Shown: positions 22,701 to 37,008, numbered from the stretch's first letter. The stretch is 64,000 nt of DNA from Diphasiastrum complanatum (GCA_029204225.1 CM055111.1:26199540-26263539); one strand, 5' to 3'. A program made the numbers and translations. The notes: generated from the sequence alone by a model not told the origin.

Positions 22701-25700
22701 TGGAGACGGTTCTAAGCATGTAGTTGATGGAACTGGTGTACTGTGGTTAGACACGAATCAGGGTGACAAGAAACTGGAGGAAGTTCTCTATGTCCTTGAT
22801 AAAGATCTTCTATCCGTAGCAAAGATAGTCAATACAGGAATGTCAGTAACCTTCACAAGGAACTCTTGTAAATTGTTCGATGAAGATTCTAATAACCTAG
22901 TTGCTAAAGGCAACAGAGAAGGTAATTTGTATCACTTGAACATTCAAACTCGAATCGAACAAGCAAATCAAACTCATGAATCGACAGATATTTTGTGGCA
23001 CAAGAGATTATGTCACATGAAGCAGATGATGAATGAGAATTACCAGAATCAGAGGGAGTTCAAGATTGAGTACCTGATAGACTCGAATCACCAGCTCAAA
23101 TTCTAGCAGACAAGGTCGAACCCGAAAATGCAGAGTCGAATTTGAAACTTGTACAGACTGTGAGAAGATCTGATAGACAAAGAAAACCACCAGTAAGGTT
23201 TGGTCAGGATGTGTCAACACATATAGCCATCGAATTTTGTTGTTTCACAAACGAACCTCAAACATTCGAGGAAGCTATTGATGGACCAGATAAAGATCAC
23301 TGGATTCAAGCAATGGAGAATGAAATGTCATCCATGTATAAGAACAATGTATGGACACTTGCACCTATACCTGATGGAAGAAAACCAGTCAAATGCAAGT
23401 GGATCTACAAGATCAAAACAGGTCCTCATGGAGATAACATCAAATACAAAGCAAGGTTGGTTGCAAAAGGTTTTTCACAGAAATATGGGATTGACTACAC
23501 TGATACTTTCTCACCGGTAGTCAAACACACATCAATTCGCTTGTTATTCGCTTATGCAGTGGCTCATGATCTCAAAATCCATATTGTGAATGAGAAAACT
23601 GCTTTCTTGCACGCAGAATTAGAAGAAAATTTATTCATGGACCAACCACTTGGTTTTATAAGCCAAGAATATCCAAAATTCGGATGTCACATGAATAAAA
23701 GCATCTATGGTCTGAAACAAGCAGTCAGACAATGGTATAGAAAGAAGGACGAAGCACTACGTTCTTTAGGCTTCGAAGCTTTATTCGCTGAATTGAATGT
23801 CTATATCAAACACATCCAAAATGAAATTATCATTCTAGCTGTTTATGTTGACGACACTCTTATCTTCTCAAGAAAAGATAAATTAATTTCAGATGTCAAA
23901 AGAGACATTTCTGGAATATTTGAGATCGCTGACCTAGGAGAAGCAAAAATCTATCTAGGCTTGCAGATCGAAAGAGACTTTGAAGGTGGTAAGTTGTATC
24001 TTCACCAACAAAAGTACACTCGAAAAATCATTGAAGACTTCAACATGCTCGAATGCAAAGGTGTGCATACTCCCATGATACTTGGAACAATACTGAGCAA
24101 GGCAGATTGTCCGCAAACTCTCGAGGAAGAGAAGCAAATGGCCAATACACCCTATCGCAGGCTGATTGGATCATTGTTGTATCTTGCAGACAACACCAGA
24201 CCTGATATAGCATTTGCAATATACAAGTTGAGCCAATTTAATCAGAACCCAGGATCATTGCATTGGAAGTTAGCAAAGAGAGTAGTACAATATCTCCAGG
24301 AAACGAAAAACTATGGACTGTGTTATTCAAAGGAAGCTGGATTTCGGATCGAATCTTACAGTGACGCAAGCTGGGCATCCATGAAGGATGATAGCAAAAG
24401 CATTTCAGGAGGTTGTACTCTAGCATCTGGCGCAGCCATACTTTGGATAAGCAAGAAGCAAACAGCAGTAGCTCAATCTTCGTGTGAGGCCGAATATGTA
24501 GCAGCAGCCAAGATGGCAAACGAGCTAATGTGGATCAAACAAATGTTGGAAGGGTTTGATGATACTATTTCTGAACCTTATGTCTTACTAATGGATAACA
24601 CTTCAGCAATCTATCATACAAAAGATCATGTGTTTCATTCGAAAACGAAGCATATAGCTATCAAGTATCATGTAATTCGGGACTTAGTCGAAAAGAAGAT
24701 ACTGAAGAAAGTCTTCATACCTACAGAGGAAATGACAGCTGATATCTTTACAAAGCCACTCAATAAAGCTTTAGACAAATCTCGGTTCTACTAACAAAGT
24801 GCACAATTTAATTGACAAAGGCTGAGAAGCGAACTCGACTCGAAACATTTCTATTCGTGTTCAAACTCGAAAGATTAGCGAAATATATTCTTGTTGAAAT
24901 TCGAAAGATTCGCGAAATATATTCTTGTTGAAACCCAAAAGATTCGCGAACAGGTTCTTGTTGAAACTCGAAAGATTCGCGACCAGTATCTTGTCACGAA
25001 ATATTTTGATTCTTGTTCAACCTCAAAATTGTCAACTGTCGCGAACAATTCGCGAAACACGAAGCTGTCGCAAAGAGACAAACTGTAGAGAACAATTCAC
25101 AAACAAAAATCATTCAAGTCTGGAAACAGAATGTTTATTGAATGTCAACCGTCTTAACGGTTAGATCTATTGTTACAGAATTAAAAGGCCAAAAGACCTG
25201 TCCTGTAACAATATAAATACACGTGCACTACTCATTGTAACACATCAGAGACACAAAAGAGAAACAAGGCAGCAAGCGATGTATACTGATGATTCAGATT
25301 CAGAATTATAAAAATTCGTTTTTTATCAAAGTTACTCAACAGATGATTTTATCAATTGTTTCTGATTGTCTATAATATTCACGCAATATATCTCTTAATT
25401 CCGCATGCTTTATTCAATCAAGATAAAAACTGTTCTATTAGTACATAGACCAGAAACAGACCCGATTGAAGACACTGATATTAGTTTGATTTATTCAGAC
25501 TTTCATCATGTTCTCTGAGGAAGAATTCTTAGCATTTTTCCTACATGATCTTTATAAATAATTATGTTCTAACGTTGGTTTACTGCGATTGCCTTTGGAA
25601 TTACCTCTTAATAAACCCTTAGTTGAGGACTCACTTGAGGGTAAAGTGTTAAGCAAGACTTCAGTGATAATTTTTCCTAATCGTCTACCTAAAAGCCCAC

Positions 25701-28700
25701 CTCCCTCTAGGAGTGTAGATAATCATATAGAGCCACTTCCCAATAGTGCCCTTATATTGTTGTTTCTTTATAGGGTTATCTTGAAGGAAGAGGATGAAAT
25801 TTCAAGGCAACTTCATGACTATCTTAGGATCGAACACATTCATCCTACTAAATCCCCTTGGGGGGCACTAATCCTTTTGGTTAGCAAAAAGGACGGACAC
25901 ATTCACCTCTATGTTGACTAAGAAAACTTGAACAAAATGGCCATCAAGAACAAATACTCCTTACCTAGGATGGATGATCTTATGGATCACTTGAATGCAG
26001 TAAGATATTTCTCTGATATTGATCATAGATCAAGTTACCATTAGATAAAGATTTACAAGGAAGACATTCCTAAGACTGGTTTTCGAACCAAGTACAGCCA
26101 TTATGAGTTCTTGGTGCTACCGTTTGGACTCAGGAATGCACCCCTGCAAACAATAATTATTCCTTGGCTTCGCAGGAATTTTTCACAGGTTCATTCATGG
26201 AGTATGCTAGACTAGCATTGCCCCTAACAAATGTTCTTCACAAGGTGAAGGAAATATCTAGATGTAGAAAAAGTTCATATAATTTGAACTAATGAAATAA
26301 ATGAGTTTTGTAACTTCAAGTATTGTGTTTCTACGGCTCTAATTTAAAAAGTAGTCAATCCACAGACAATTTATGGTAGAAACAAATGCTAGAGACTATG
26401 CAATAGGAGCAATCCTTCATTAGAAAGGTAGACCAGTTGCATTTGAAAGCAAGAAGCTAGATCCTGCATAGTCTAGGTATTCTACCTATGAGAAACAACT
26501 TTTTGTAGTCATTCACACATTGAAATCTAGAAGCATTATTTATATGGTGCCCACTTTCCAATGATGACTACCAATCCCTTATGTACATATGTGGTGTTGA
26601 CCTTAAAGTCTAAAAGGCTAGATGGTCAGAACTCATTCAAGAATCCCTTGTGTACATGTCGTGTTGACCTTAAAGTCTAAAAGGCTAGATGGCGGAACTC
26701 ATTCAAGAATTTGAGTTCGACATTAAGCATCGTAGAGAGTTATTGCTTCATATAAAGTTCATCCTTTATAGCTCTTCAACTTCACTCAAAAAATTTCAAG
26801 AGAACACCTTAGAGCTTCAACCTTTAAGAGCAAAGGAAAAAGGAACCTTCATAAGGGGTTATTAATCTAAATTTAGGGGCCAAGGGCTTTGTTCCCCAAC
26901 CCAACAGTCCTCGGACTCATTTGCTACCTTCTCTCTCTTATGTAGAAGAGATCCACAACTTACCCCTCCGATGCACCATCAGTGCTTCGATTGAGCAACA
27001 CATTGAATCTTTGATCAACCTCCACGTTGCAAACAGTACAAAGCTCTTCAAAAATCTTCACGTTTTCATGTTCACTTACCCGGCCCCTAGGATTTGCACT
27101 CCATGAAACAAGAAGACACAAAGACCTCCACAATCAATGCTCCACTACTACAACAACCAATGACAACATAACAATCTCATCAGGGCTGACACTTAAAGCT
27201 TCTTTAATGGGCTGATGATTGCCACATTGCATTCGATTTACGTGGATCCTCAACGAACAGTTGAAACTTGATGCTATAAATCAATGATGCCTTCACACAT
27301 ATCACTACCTAATTTGGCCTTCATCCATCTTCCTCGGGATCCTTCCAAGGCTCCATTGTGCTTATTATATGTGAAAGTCTCCACAGCTTTCAACAACAAG
27401 AATTGTTGATCCAACAGATGATTAGATCGTTGCACCAAGAATCTCAAAGTTTGGAAATGATGGGCTATTGTTTTTGCTTTGACCTAGCCAAGACGGATTC
27501 CATAAAGAAATCAGCGCTACTTCAACTCTTCACTAGATGGGAATGGGCTGCCATCAATCAATGTAGGAATTCAGTGCATACGGGGTACCTCAAACGACTT
27601 TTCATAGATACAAATTTTTAAATTGCCTCGAAAGTACCACTTTTTCTCCAATTAAATTTAGTGAGACTACAGTTTGATAAGTCTAAAGCATGTACGTCAT
27701 AGGAAAAATGCTACATCCATATCATTGAGATGCAGAATATAGTTCAACCTTACAAAAAGGTCTATACAGCCTAACGTTTGTTACATTGGTCATGTAGATC
27801 TTCTGTCTAATACCGAAGAGTTCTTTCCCAACATTAGCCAGCGACCTTCATCCATAATGATCGCAGCTTTCCCAGCAACAAATTATTCTTTAATTGAAAT
27901 ATCAGATAGGTCATTGAATGTCATCTCAAAGCCACCCAAGAAAAAATAACATACCTCCTGCAGTGAAAGGAAGGCGCAACAATGTACCCCCAAGAGGTAT
28001 TCCATAAACACTTCCACCCTCGTACTTGTCCCAACCAGCCACAATGAGCCCAGCTTCCAAATATGACTAAGTTACATCAAAAGTACAACCATCTTTGATA
28101 AGTCATGTGCCACAAGCATGCAACAAGCATACATATACAAATTTTAAACGTTTACAAAGAAATGATTTGATTGTTATACCAATCAAAATGATCTATGCTC
28201 ATGGGCTCTTATGAGTCACCTATCAATTACAAAATGGCTGCCAACAAAACTAGATGACCGCAAAACAATAGGCAAAACAACATCAGCACGTGGTGTATGC
28301 AAGTGCATGGGCATGCGCTATTGTTGTTTGTGTGCACCCATGCACGCGCACATGTGCATGTGTGTCATACATCTATGTATATGCGAGAAATCACACACTT
28401 GCAAACATACAATAGTTTACCACAGTAATCCTAACTTCATGGTCTTCATTCAAGCAAAGTATTTGTGTAGAATTCATCAATACCAGGCAGGGCCTGGTAT
28501 CAAAAGATTCCTTATGTTTTTAAGAACAGCCGGTTCCATGGCATTAAACTATTTTAGAATTTTTTATGTCAGCCAGGTAGCAAAATGAACTTGATCTCGA
28601 AGTTGCACTCTGGTATCACAAGTGTAATGATACTACTCATCAACATGGGTATGAGTAATAGGAGTCTCATCTTAATATATGCAGGCAATGAAAAAGAAAT

Positions 28701-30327
28701 TGGTCAGCCACAGGACTGTGTCTTTAATCCACAAGTGTCAAATTACACGTAGAAATATACCTAAAAAAGGAAAATCACGTTGCTAAAAGCCTCTCAATTT
28801 CAAGAGTTGTTTTCTGAAAGCTAGAAACTGAATTTAAGGACTCCAAATGCAAGGCCAGTATACATGCCATAATCAGTACTGGTATTCTAGTATCAAGTTG
28901 AAAGCAACTGCAGTGGCTGAATGAATGCATTATAGTAAATATTAATGTGGAGGAGGAATTATAATTTAATTACGTGTCTTTCACTTTGTAGTGCTGAAAT
29001 TGATCCGCGACCCAGATCGCAAATTTTTTTCTTTTTTTTGGTGGAAAAAGGAGAAATGGCCAATTTTTTTTTTTTTTTTTGAGTTTCATACTAACTAAAC
29101 CGTAATTGAATGGTGGACATGCTTTTCAAATTTCCAATAGATATCAGAAATCAGTTTTGAAATGGTGTTCTGATGCCAATCGTTTGCAGATCTACTAATT
29201 CCGTTTTCTGTTAGAAAACAATAGGAGTTAGAAGGAGCCTTCCTTAGACTGGCGGGAATTGTATACTTCTTGTGGAATAGCTGAAACCATCTACTGATGT
29301 CCAAATCTCTGAAACCATATGAAAATGCAGCCAGTTTTCTTAAACCATCTACTGATGTCCAGTTTTCTAATGAATGTAGCCTGCAGCCATCTGAAACCAA
29401 GCGACAGATCTGCATAACAATTGCTTTTTTGATATCCTTTCACATGATACCCATATTGGCAACTATCCAAAAAAAAAAAAAAATTGCGTTCCGGGAAACC
29501 CTAATGGGAAATCCTGGATCGCGTTCCGGATCGTAGACTGCAACTTTCGTACAAAACAAACATATGTCAACATTGGCTTTCATATATTTGTACAAGATTA
29601 AAGTACTGAGTTTCTAACAGGTGAAGAGTACATTCCATCAAGATAAACGCTAGTGGCGCTAAAAAGCAAAGCCAATCAAATGTACCACATAAAAATAAGG
29701 AAATTTTGCATGGTTGCAAATGCATTTTCATTTATTACTGAAGCTACCACTTTGTGTAATCCTTGTACCTACACAAAACAAGGGCCAAAAAATTGATTTT
29801 TTTCAAAATTTTGCTTTTCACAAACCTTGTTCTGATATGACAGCTCCCTAACTAATTTCGCTGCTGTCTTTACAGTTGCAGGTCTGCCCAACTGAATCCT
29901 GCAATAAGTACGAAACAAGTTCTGAAACCAGTAAATAGCATCCATTTGTGCAAAAATTCAAAGTAGCAGCTGCCAACTTTTTAAATGTACAACAAAAAAA
30001 AAAGCTAAGAATATCTTACAGCCAGGTTTCAAATACCAGAAACTAAAAAATGCTAAGGGAACTGCCTGAGACTAGGCATTAACATCGTCTAAAAAACATG
30101 AAAATTGGCTTATCATCAAGCAACCCTTCCATTCTTATCAGCATTCAAATGGAAGTTGAAAGAAAAAAGCATTCTAAAGGGAAAGATCTGCATAAGAACA
30201 TGAAATTCCTCTATCAACAATGTGCTGTCATTGAAAATAAGAAACATACGTGTGTTGATGAAGAAAATATCGAACATAATCCGATACAATTTGCGAATCT
30301 GCTGCCTGCAATTTACACAACCAGCAA

Positions 30328-30390
<63 letters not shown>

Positions 30391-33300
30391 ATGGTACCAT
30401 ACTTATGTCAGATAGCTCAGCAAAGTCAACTTAGCTCTCAGCCTCAGATTACCTCTTTCTTCTCTAGGAGAAGACCACAACGGGACTCGAAGTCTGGTGA
30501 TGATGATGATGACAACGACATGCCACCACTCATAGTCATGTTGCAGCTCGAGTTATCCGACCTATCATGAGGAGACATACATCTCATCCTCCTAGACGAC
30601 GTCAATGGCTACCAAAGTTACCTCATGTTGCAACTCATATCGCACACTTTTATAGACATGATGACAGTGATAGTGATATACCTCATCCTGGCATTCAATA
30701 GCACTCATACTCCCGTATACATCTCACCTAATGTACTTTAGTTCATAGTTCATAGTTTCTTTTGGCTATGATGTTTCTTTCAGTATTGTTTAGGAGACAT
30801 TTCATACGCTCCCATTGTTACCACATACTTGACCTGTAAATTTATTAGTCTTATATGCCTTTTGGCATGGAAAAGACATTAATAAAGCTTTCTTTCTTTC
30901 TCTCTCTATGGATAATATTTGAAAATTAGTGTTTTTGTTAGATAAGAAGATGCTCTAAAAAGTACCCACTGCTTTGACACAATAGATTCCACATGATCAC
31001 GCATGGACCTGGATTTGCTGTAAGGTTGCACCTCTTAGACTAGATTTTGCTCTCGCAACCATGGAGATAGCCTGCCATCGTAAGTTATGTCTGAAATTTG
31101 CTCCAGGACATGGAGAAATCCAATACTATTGCAAGAAGTGATTGGAGGTAGTAATGTGCACATTAGGGGAGGAGGAGTCAAAGGAGCATTTTCTATTCAG
31201 ATGCCCTATTTATTATGAGATTCGAGGATGTTATCATTGTCTTTTCCGTGATTCTCCAGTCACACTGTGTTCACTCATTTCATACGTAGGCCCTCAGCGT
31301 GTGGCGTTGATGTTGCACAAGATGTTCCTGCTCCACAGAGATATTTGTCAGAGGAATCGGTATGGACACCTCCCAGACCCAGATCACCTCCTTTTACTCT
31401 AGGAGACGCTCCAGAGCACACATTGAGACTGATATTTTGTCAAAGGACGAGTCAAACATCCCTTCCCGGAATCTTCACTGTGATCGCTAACAATGTATTG
31501 CTTCCAGACCACACTTCATAGTTACCAGGAGACTTTGTAGATCTAGAGCTGACGCGCTTCCTCTGCATTATCCTTGCTTTCTTCGATAGAGGTGTTTCTG
31601 TTACATAAAATCTAAAATACAGTTCTAACTATACAGCTTCAGCTACATGACAACCCATTGTACCATGTCTCAAACTTTCATGTCTTGAGAGCAGAGTAGA
31701 GATTTTATCTAGTCTTGATAGGCTAATCATTTTATCTAGTAGTTGTTTGTTATGGAGACATTTATATGCTCCTTTGTCATACTGGAGATGTACTTACTTG
31801 GTCTCATATGCCTTTTGGCATTAAAAGACAATAATAAAGCTTTCTTTCTTTCTTTCTTTCTCCCCCCCCCCCCAACCCGCCCAATGCAAGCAGCAATGGG
31901 CAGGAAGCGGGACCCGGTCGAAGAAAACCTAATAGGCCGATTCAAACCGTAGTTCGTGGTAACATTGGTAGGGTAATCTAGAGAATTAGGCAAACATTTA
32001 GTGATGTGTTTCTTAAGCAATTGCTTGAGGATTTGTTAACCTCTAGGGAAACAGACCATTGGATAGACCTTCCCAATAGCTCTCTCTATGATTCTTTTGA
32101 TACATAGTGGGCCAAAAAGAAAGAGGATGAACTCACTAAGTGACTTAAGAAATAGTTATGTTATGTATGGGTCATGGAAGTTTGCACCTTTCTGTTGACT
32201 ATAAAAAGTTAAATAGAAGAATACAAATTGTTATCCCTTACCTAGGATGGCTCATCCGAATGGTGCAAGGTACATCAAAATTGACTTCAAATCAAGAGAG
32301 CATCATATATGAGCTAAAGAAGAGCATGTACCCAAAACAACTATTTATACTAGAGATGGTCACTATAAACTTTCAATTATACCTTTTGGTCTCACGAATA
32401 CCAGTAGCTTTTTGGAAGGTGCCCATAAGGGCTTCCAAACTAGTATAAACAGGATCTCTTCCAATTATAAGGTCTTCGAAATATTTGGAAGTGTTCCTTT
32501 GTAAGAGGACCTACACACTAGTGTCATCTTGATTGTATGGTGTTTTTTGGAAGAGAAATCTAATTGATCGACAGAATACTATTTTGTTCTTATATGATAT
32601 CTAAGATGTGTGCTCTTAACAAATTGCAATATGTATTGACCCAAAGTTGCTTTCTTTTGTTTGTCCCTTGAGAATCAGATCATGTTCCATCTTTATCCAT
32701 ATTAGGTGAGACTTCTTCCCTCACTGCAACGTTTTGCACGTTGCAACCAAAACTCTCCAAAAACAAAAATATAGTGGAAAAACATTGCCACTCGTTTGGC
32801 TAGCTCAGTACATAGTCACAATATGCTCTCTCATTATGATCCTTTTTACTACTTGATGGACACGCCAACTCCTCATGTTCAACATACATAGCTTTCTAAG
32901 CATATCTTTTTTCTATGATGAAGTCCCAATCTCAATTACGCTCGTGATGAATGCATAAATTGTGTTGTAACTATGTATTCATGAATATTTGTGAGATTGG
33001 AATATATCTAGATTTACAAATTTGAGTAATTTCATTAGGTGAAGCTTAGAATAAATAATTTCACCATCATGACATCAAGTAAGATGTAAGATGCATTAGT
33101 TTTGATTAGTGTAAAATAGATTGCAACTTGCAATTTCGAAAATCAGCATATAAGCCATAAAACGATTCACCTCTTTAGTTGACAAAGAAAAATACACAAG
33201 CCCAAATCCTTTGGTAGGCTACTAAAAGCACAACATAATGATCTTGTCAGAAGCTAGGCTGCTAAGGAAAAGCCCTCAACGCAACAATCAACACTCTTCC

Positions 33301-36300
33301 TTGAAAATAGTTACAGCTCAATAAAGTCCCAACGACATCTACTTGATGATGCACATGCCCTCCAAGATGGGTCATGTTACAACTCCTTAGATCTCCGATT
33401 GCCTTGAAGGTTGACGCACACCCCATACCAGTGACGACGCACCGTTTCCACCCATCCATTGGGTCACTGCCGACCCACCCGCATGCACTAGAGCTACCAA
33501 CATCCTCATGCCTAGTCAAGCCTCCGACAATAACCAGTGTCCCATACCACCAACCATCGCCCTTGGCTCTCCCTAGCACACATCTCCTGGCCTGGAGATA
33601 CATCCTGGCTATTGCACGTGCTCTTTATCCACCAACTCCCGGGTAGACTGAGTGAATGGTAAAAGGGAAGCCCCCACCACTATATAGGCATAGCATAGTG
33701 GGTCCCATCAAGCACGGTCTCGTCGGCGACACGTGACCACCTAGGATGGTGACACGTGGCACCAAAACATGTCAATAACACCAGACCTGTGTCATGCCCC
33801 TTGTGAGGCCGTCACTGAAGGGCATACCGTTATGGTACATAACATTCCCTCCCCCATAAAAAGCAAGGAATTTAAGTCGTAAATCGTCTTCCTTCTCCCA
33901 AGTGTCCGCATCATCTGACTTACCTTCCAACGAATCAAATGTTCAGAAATCAAACGATTTCCCAACTAATGACGTCGGGTATCCATAATCCTGTCCGGTT
34001 CATGGGGTACAAAAGCAGTCAAAGCCTCCAGTAACACTAGATCATCGGCTGGAATCAGATTATCCTTTCCACCAAGTCGTTCCTTTAAATGACTAACGTG
34101 GAATACAGAATGGACCTTAGTTCCAACGAGAAGTTCAAGTCAATACACAATCTTACCAATCTTGTTAACAATCTTGAAAGGACTGCTATATCGTGGAGAT
34201 AATTTCGGGCATTTCCCCATTTAAAGCGTCTTAGAGTCCTTTGGGATTCTAAGATACACCCAATCACCGATCTCAAATTCTCGAGGAGAGCGGCTTCGGT
34301 TAGCATAGAATTAGGCTCGATCCTGAGCCGATCTAATGCTTTCCCTAGCCACTTGCAACATTTCCTGCATATCTTGCAAGAAATTAGCTTCAGCTTGGAC
34401 CTTGAAATAGTGGAACAAGGCTGAAAGTCGTACAAGAGCCAAAGGACTAAATCCAGTGGCAAAATGCTTCATACTATTGTATGCGAACTCAACCATTGGG
34501 AGGCACTTTCCCCAATCTGATTGTCTCCTGGAAACATATGCGCGAAGCATATCCTCCATCGACTGGTCGATACATTCGGTGTGGACTTAATGTAGTTTCC
34601 AGTCTCTCAAAGATTGTCTGCCAAAACTTGCCAGTGAACTTGGAATCACGGTCAATAACAATATCGTTCGGCAAACCAAACAACTTGAACAACTTTTCAA
34701 CGAAGAGTTGAGCAAGTTTTGAAGCTTTGATATTAGTTTTTGTTGGAATAAATTGTACAATTTTGGTAAGCATGTCAACTACTACCCAAATGGCATCGTG
34801 ACACTTCCCAGACTTGGGAAGTCCGCCCACAAAATCCCATGGAAATACTTTCCCACCTCTTGCTAGGCATTTCCAACGGATGTAACAGACCAGCTACTTT
34901 GAGTCTTTCCGCTTTGTTAACTTGGCATTGTTCACACTTTTGAACATATGCCTCCACATGACCTTTCATTTTTGGCCAATAAAATTCTCTTTCAACAAGG
35001 TCAAGTGTTCTCTGTATACCAGGGTGTCCCGCATTGGGGCTATCGTGGCACTCATGTAGGATTTGGGCCCTTATGTCCACAATATCTAATACACAAAACT
35101 TTTCCTCTACGGAAATATAAACCATTCCTAATGGAATACTCATCAAGCATCTTCTCTTCGCGAGACTTCGGGATCCTGCTTTCCAAGAGTATTTCTCAAA
35201 TAGGGCTTCCTGCTTGGACTTCTTGCCAAATACAACCAAAAAACTCGTCGGTTCAACAAAGATCTCGCAGAGAAAGATACAACTCGGGGATTGGAACTCA
35301 GCAAAGCATAACTGACTAATCTCTCCAATCCGGCTCAAAGCATCAACAACACAATTCGATGTACCACGACGGTACTTAATGTCGAATTCGAACTCCTGAA
35401 TGAGTTCCGACCAACGGGCCTCACGACCCTTGAGGTCCGAGGAATCACAAATAAACTTAAGAGATTCGTGATCTGTCATAACCACGAATTTAGATCCGTA
35501 CAAATAATGTCTCCAAATCTTTAATGCGTGGATGACATCAAAAAGTTCCTTCTCATAAGTTGAATACCTACTTTGAGCTGGGTCCAACTTCTTGCTTTTG
35601 AAAGCCACTGGTCTACCATCCTGGTAAAGGACTGCACCCACCGCATAATCACTAGCATATGTTTCCACAAGGAAAGGTTTGCTAGGATCCACTATGTGTA
35701 AGATAGGGGTAGTAGACACTACCATCTTCACAGCCTCAAAGCTTTGATTAAGTTCACCACTCCAAATAATAGGTGGACTAATTTTTAAACGCCTTCCGGC
35801 TTTCGTCTTATTACCCTTTTTAGTTTTTCTTTTGGCTTTCTTCACTCCCTTAAGAAGATTCGTTAGAGGTAATGCAATTAAAGCATAATCTTTAATGAAT
35901 TTATGGGAAAAACCTGTGAAGCCTAATAAGATTAACTTCTCTTATGGTTTTCAGGAAAATCATGAACTTCTTCAACCTTATTGTAATCGATCTCAAGACC
36001 TCAATCGAAAACGATATGTCCCAAGTATTTGAATTTTGTTTGAAAGAACTCACACTTAGACTCCTTAGCATAAAGCTTTGCCTGTCTTAGAATATCTAAG
36101 ACCGTACGCAAATGTGCCTCCCTATATCTCCGATTGCCTTGAAGGCTGACGCACACCCCATACTAGTGATGACGCCTGTTTCCACCCATCCATAGTGTCA
36201 CCGCCGGCCCACTCCCATGGACTAGAGCTATCGACATCCTCATGCCTAGTCAACTGTCCGACGATAACCGAGGTCCCATACCACCAGCCATCGCCCTTGG

Positions 36301-36934
36301 CTCTCCCTAGCACACATCTCCTGGCCTAAGGATACATCCTGGCTACTGCACGTGCTCTCCATTCACCAACTCCCGAGTAAACTGAGTGAATGGTAAAAGG
36401 GAAGCCCCCACTACTATATAGACACAGCATAGTGGGTCCCATCAAGCACGGTTCCGTCGGCGCACGTGACCACCTATATTGGTGACGCGTGGCACCAAAA
36501 CATGTCGATAACACCAAACCTGCGTCATGCCCCTTGCAAGGCCGTCACTGAAGGGCGTACCGTTCTGGTACATAACAGGTCACGTGGCTACAATGGTTGT
36601 CCAAGTCTTGGCTAATCAAAGACATGCATTTGCTTTGCCCTAATGTCACCTATACTAGCTTTTCAATTGTCTGGGGTAATGAAGAGACGTTTCTTTTATA
36701 TAACTCATTTTGATAAGAGCTTGCATTGTTGACAGTATTTTATAATACAACTTTGCATAAAGATTTGTGTAAACGGCATCAATAACAAAATCCTTGTGAG
36801 CAACAATGTCCACAATTTGATCCAAAGAATGCATACCGATCCAGATCTACAAATATAGACATTGTCAGTGAGCTGCGTGATTTTGTCAGAAGCACGATTG
36901 GCAACATAAACTCCTGCAAAAGAAACAGACGTTG

Positions 36935-37008
<74 letters not shown>

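Larger units (their letters stand above)
20694..25545 (+). mobile_element. Ty1/copia element lacking integrase (4.85 kb)
   Basis: Two long direct repeats (20694-21478 and 24773-25545) bound a decayed gag-pol. A primer-binding site like the initiator-Met tRNA complement, TGGTATCAAAGC, lies at 21480-21491. Order gag, protease, (integrase missing), RT, RNase H is that of copia elements. Flanks TTATC (left) and TGATC (right) match at 4 of 5 bases and may be the target duplication. The element lies in PBA1 intron 6, antisense to the gene. Several stops, a frameshift, a mutated RT aspartate and the integrase deletion make it non-autonomous. Confidence 0.9.
33375..36577 (-). mobile_element. Ty3/gypsy (chromovirus-like) element, 5' internal part deleted
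   Basis: On the - strand: 5' LTR, RT thumb, RNase H, integrase, chromodomain-like tail, polypurine tract (GGGGGAGGGAA, 33845-33855) and 3' LTR. A 5-bp target duplication, GGTCA, flanks it (33370-33374 and 36578-36582). LTRs start TGTTATGTACC on the element strand; the intact 3' LTR ends in CA. Gag, protease and the RT fingers/palm are gone: RT thumb sequence abuts the 5' LTR, whose last 15 bp or so are also lost (junction about 36122-36126). The element sits in PBA1 intron 3 in sense orientation. Confidence 0.9.

Noticed and set aside
30098-30434. Frames reading Ser-Leu repeats
   Set aside because: They are translations of the (TC)n microsatellite and overlap PBA1 exon 4 on the other strand.
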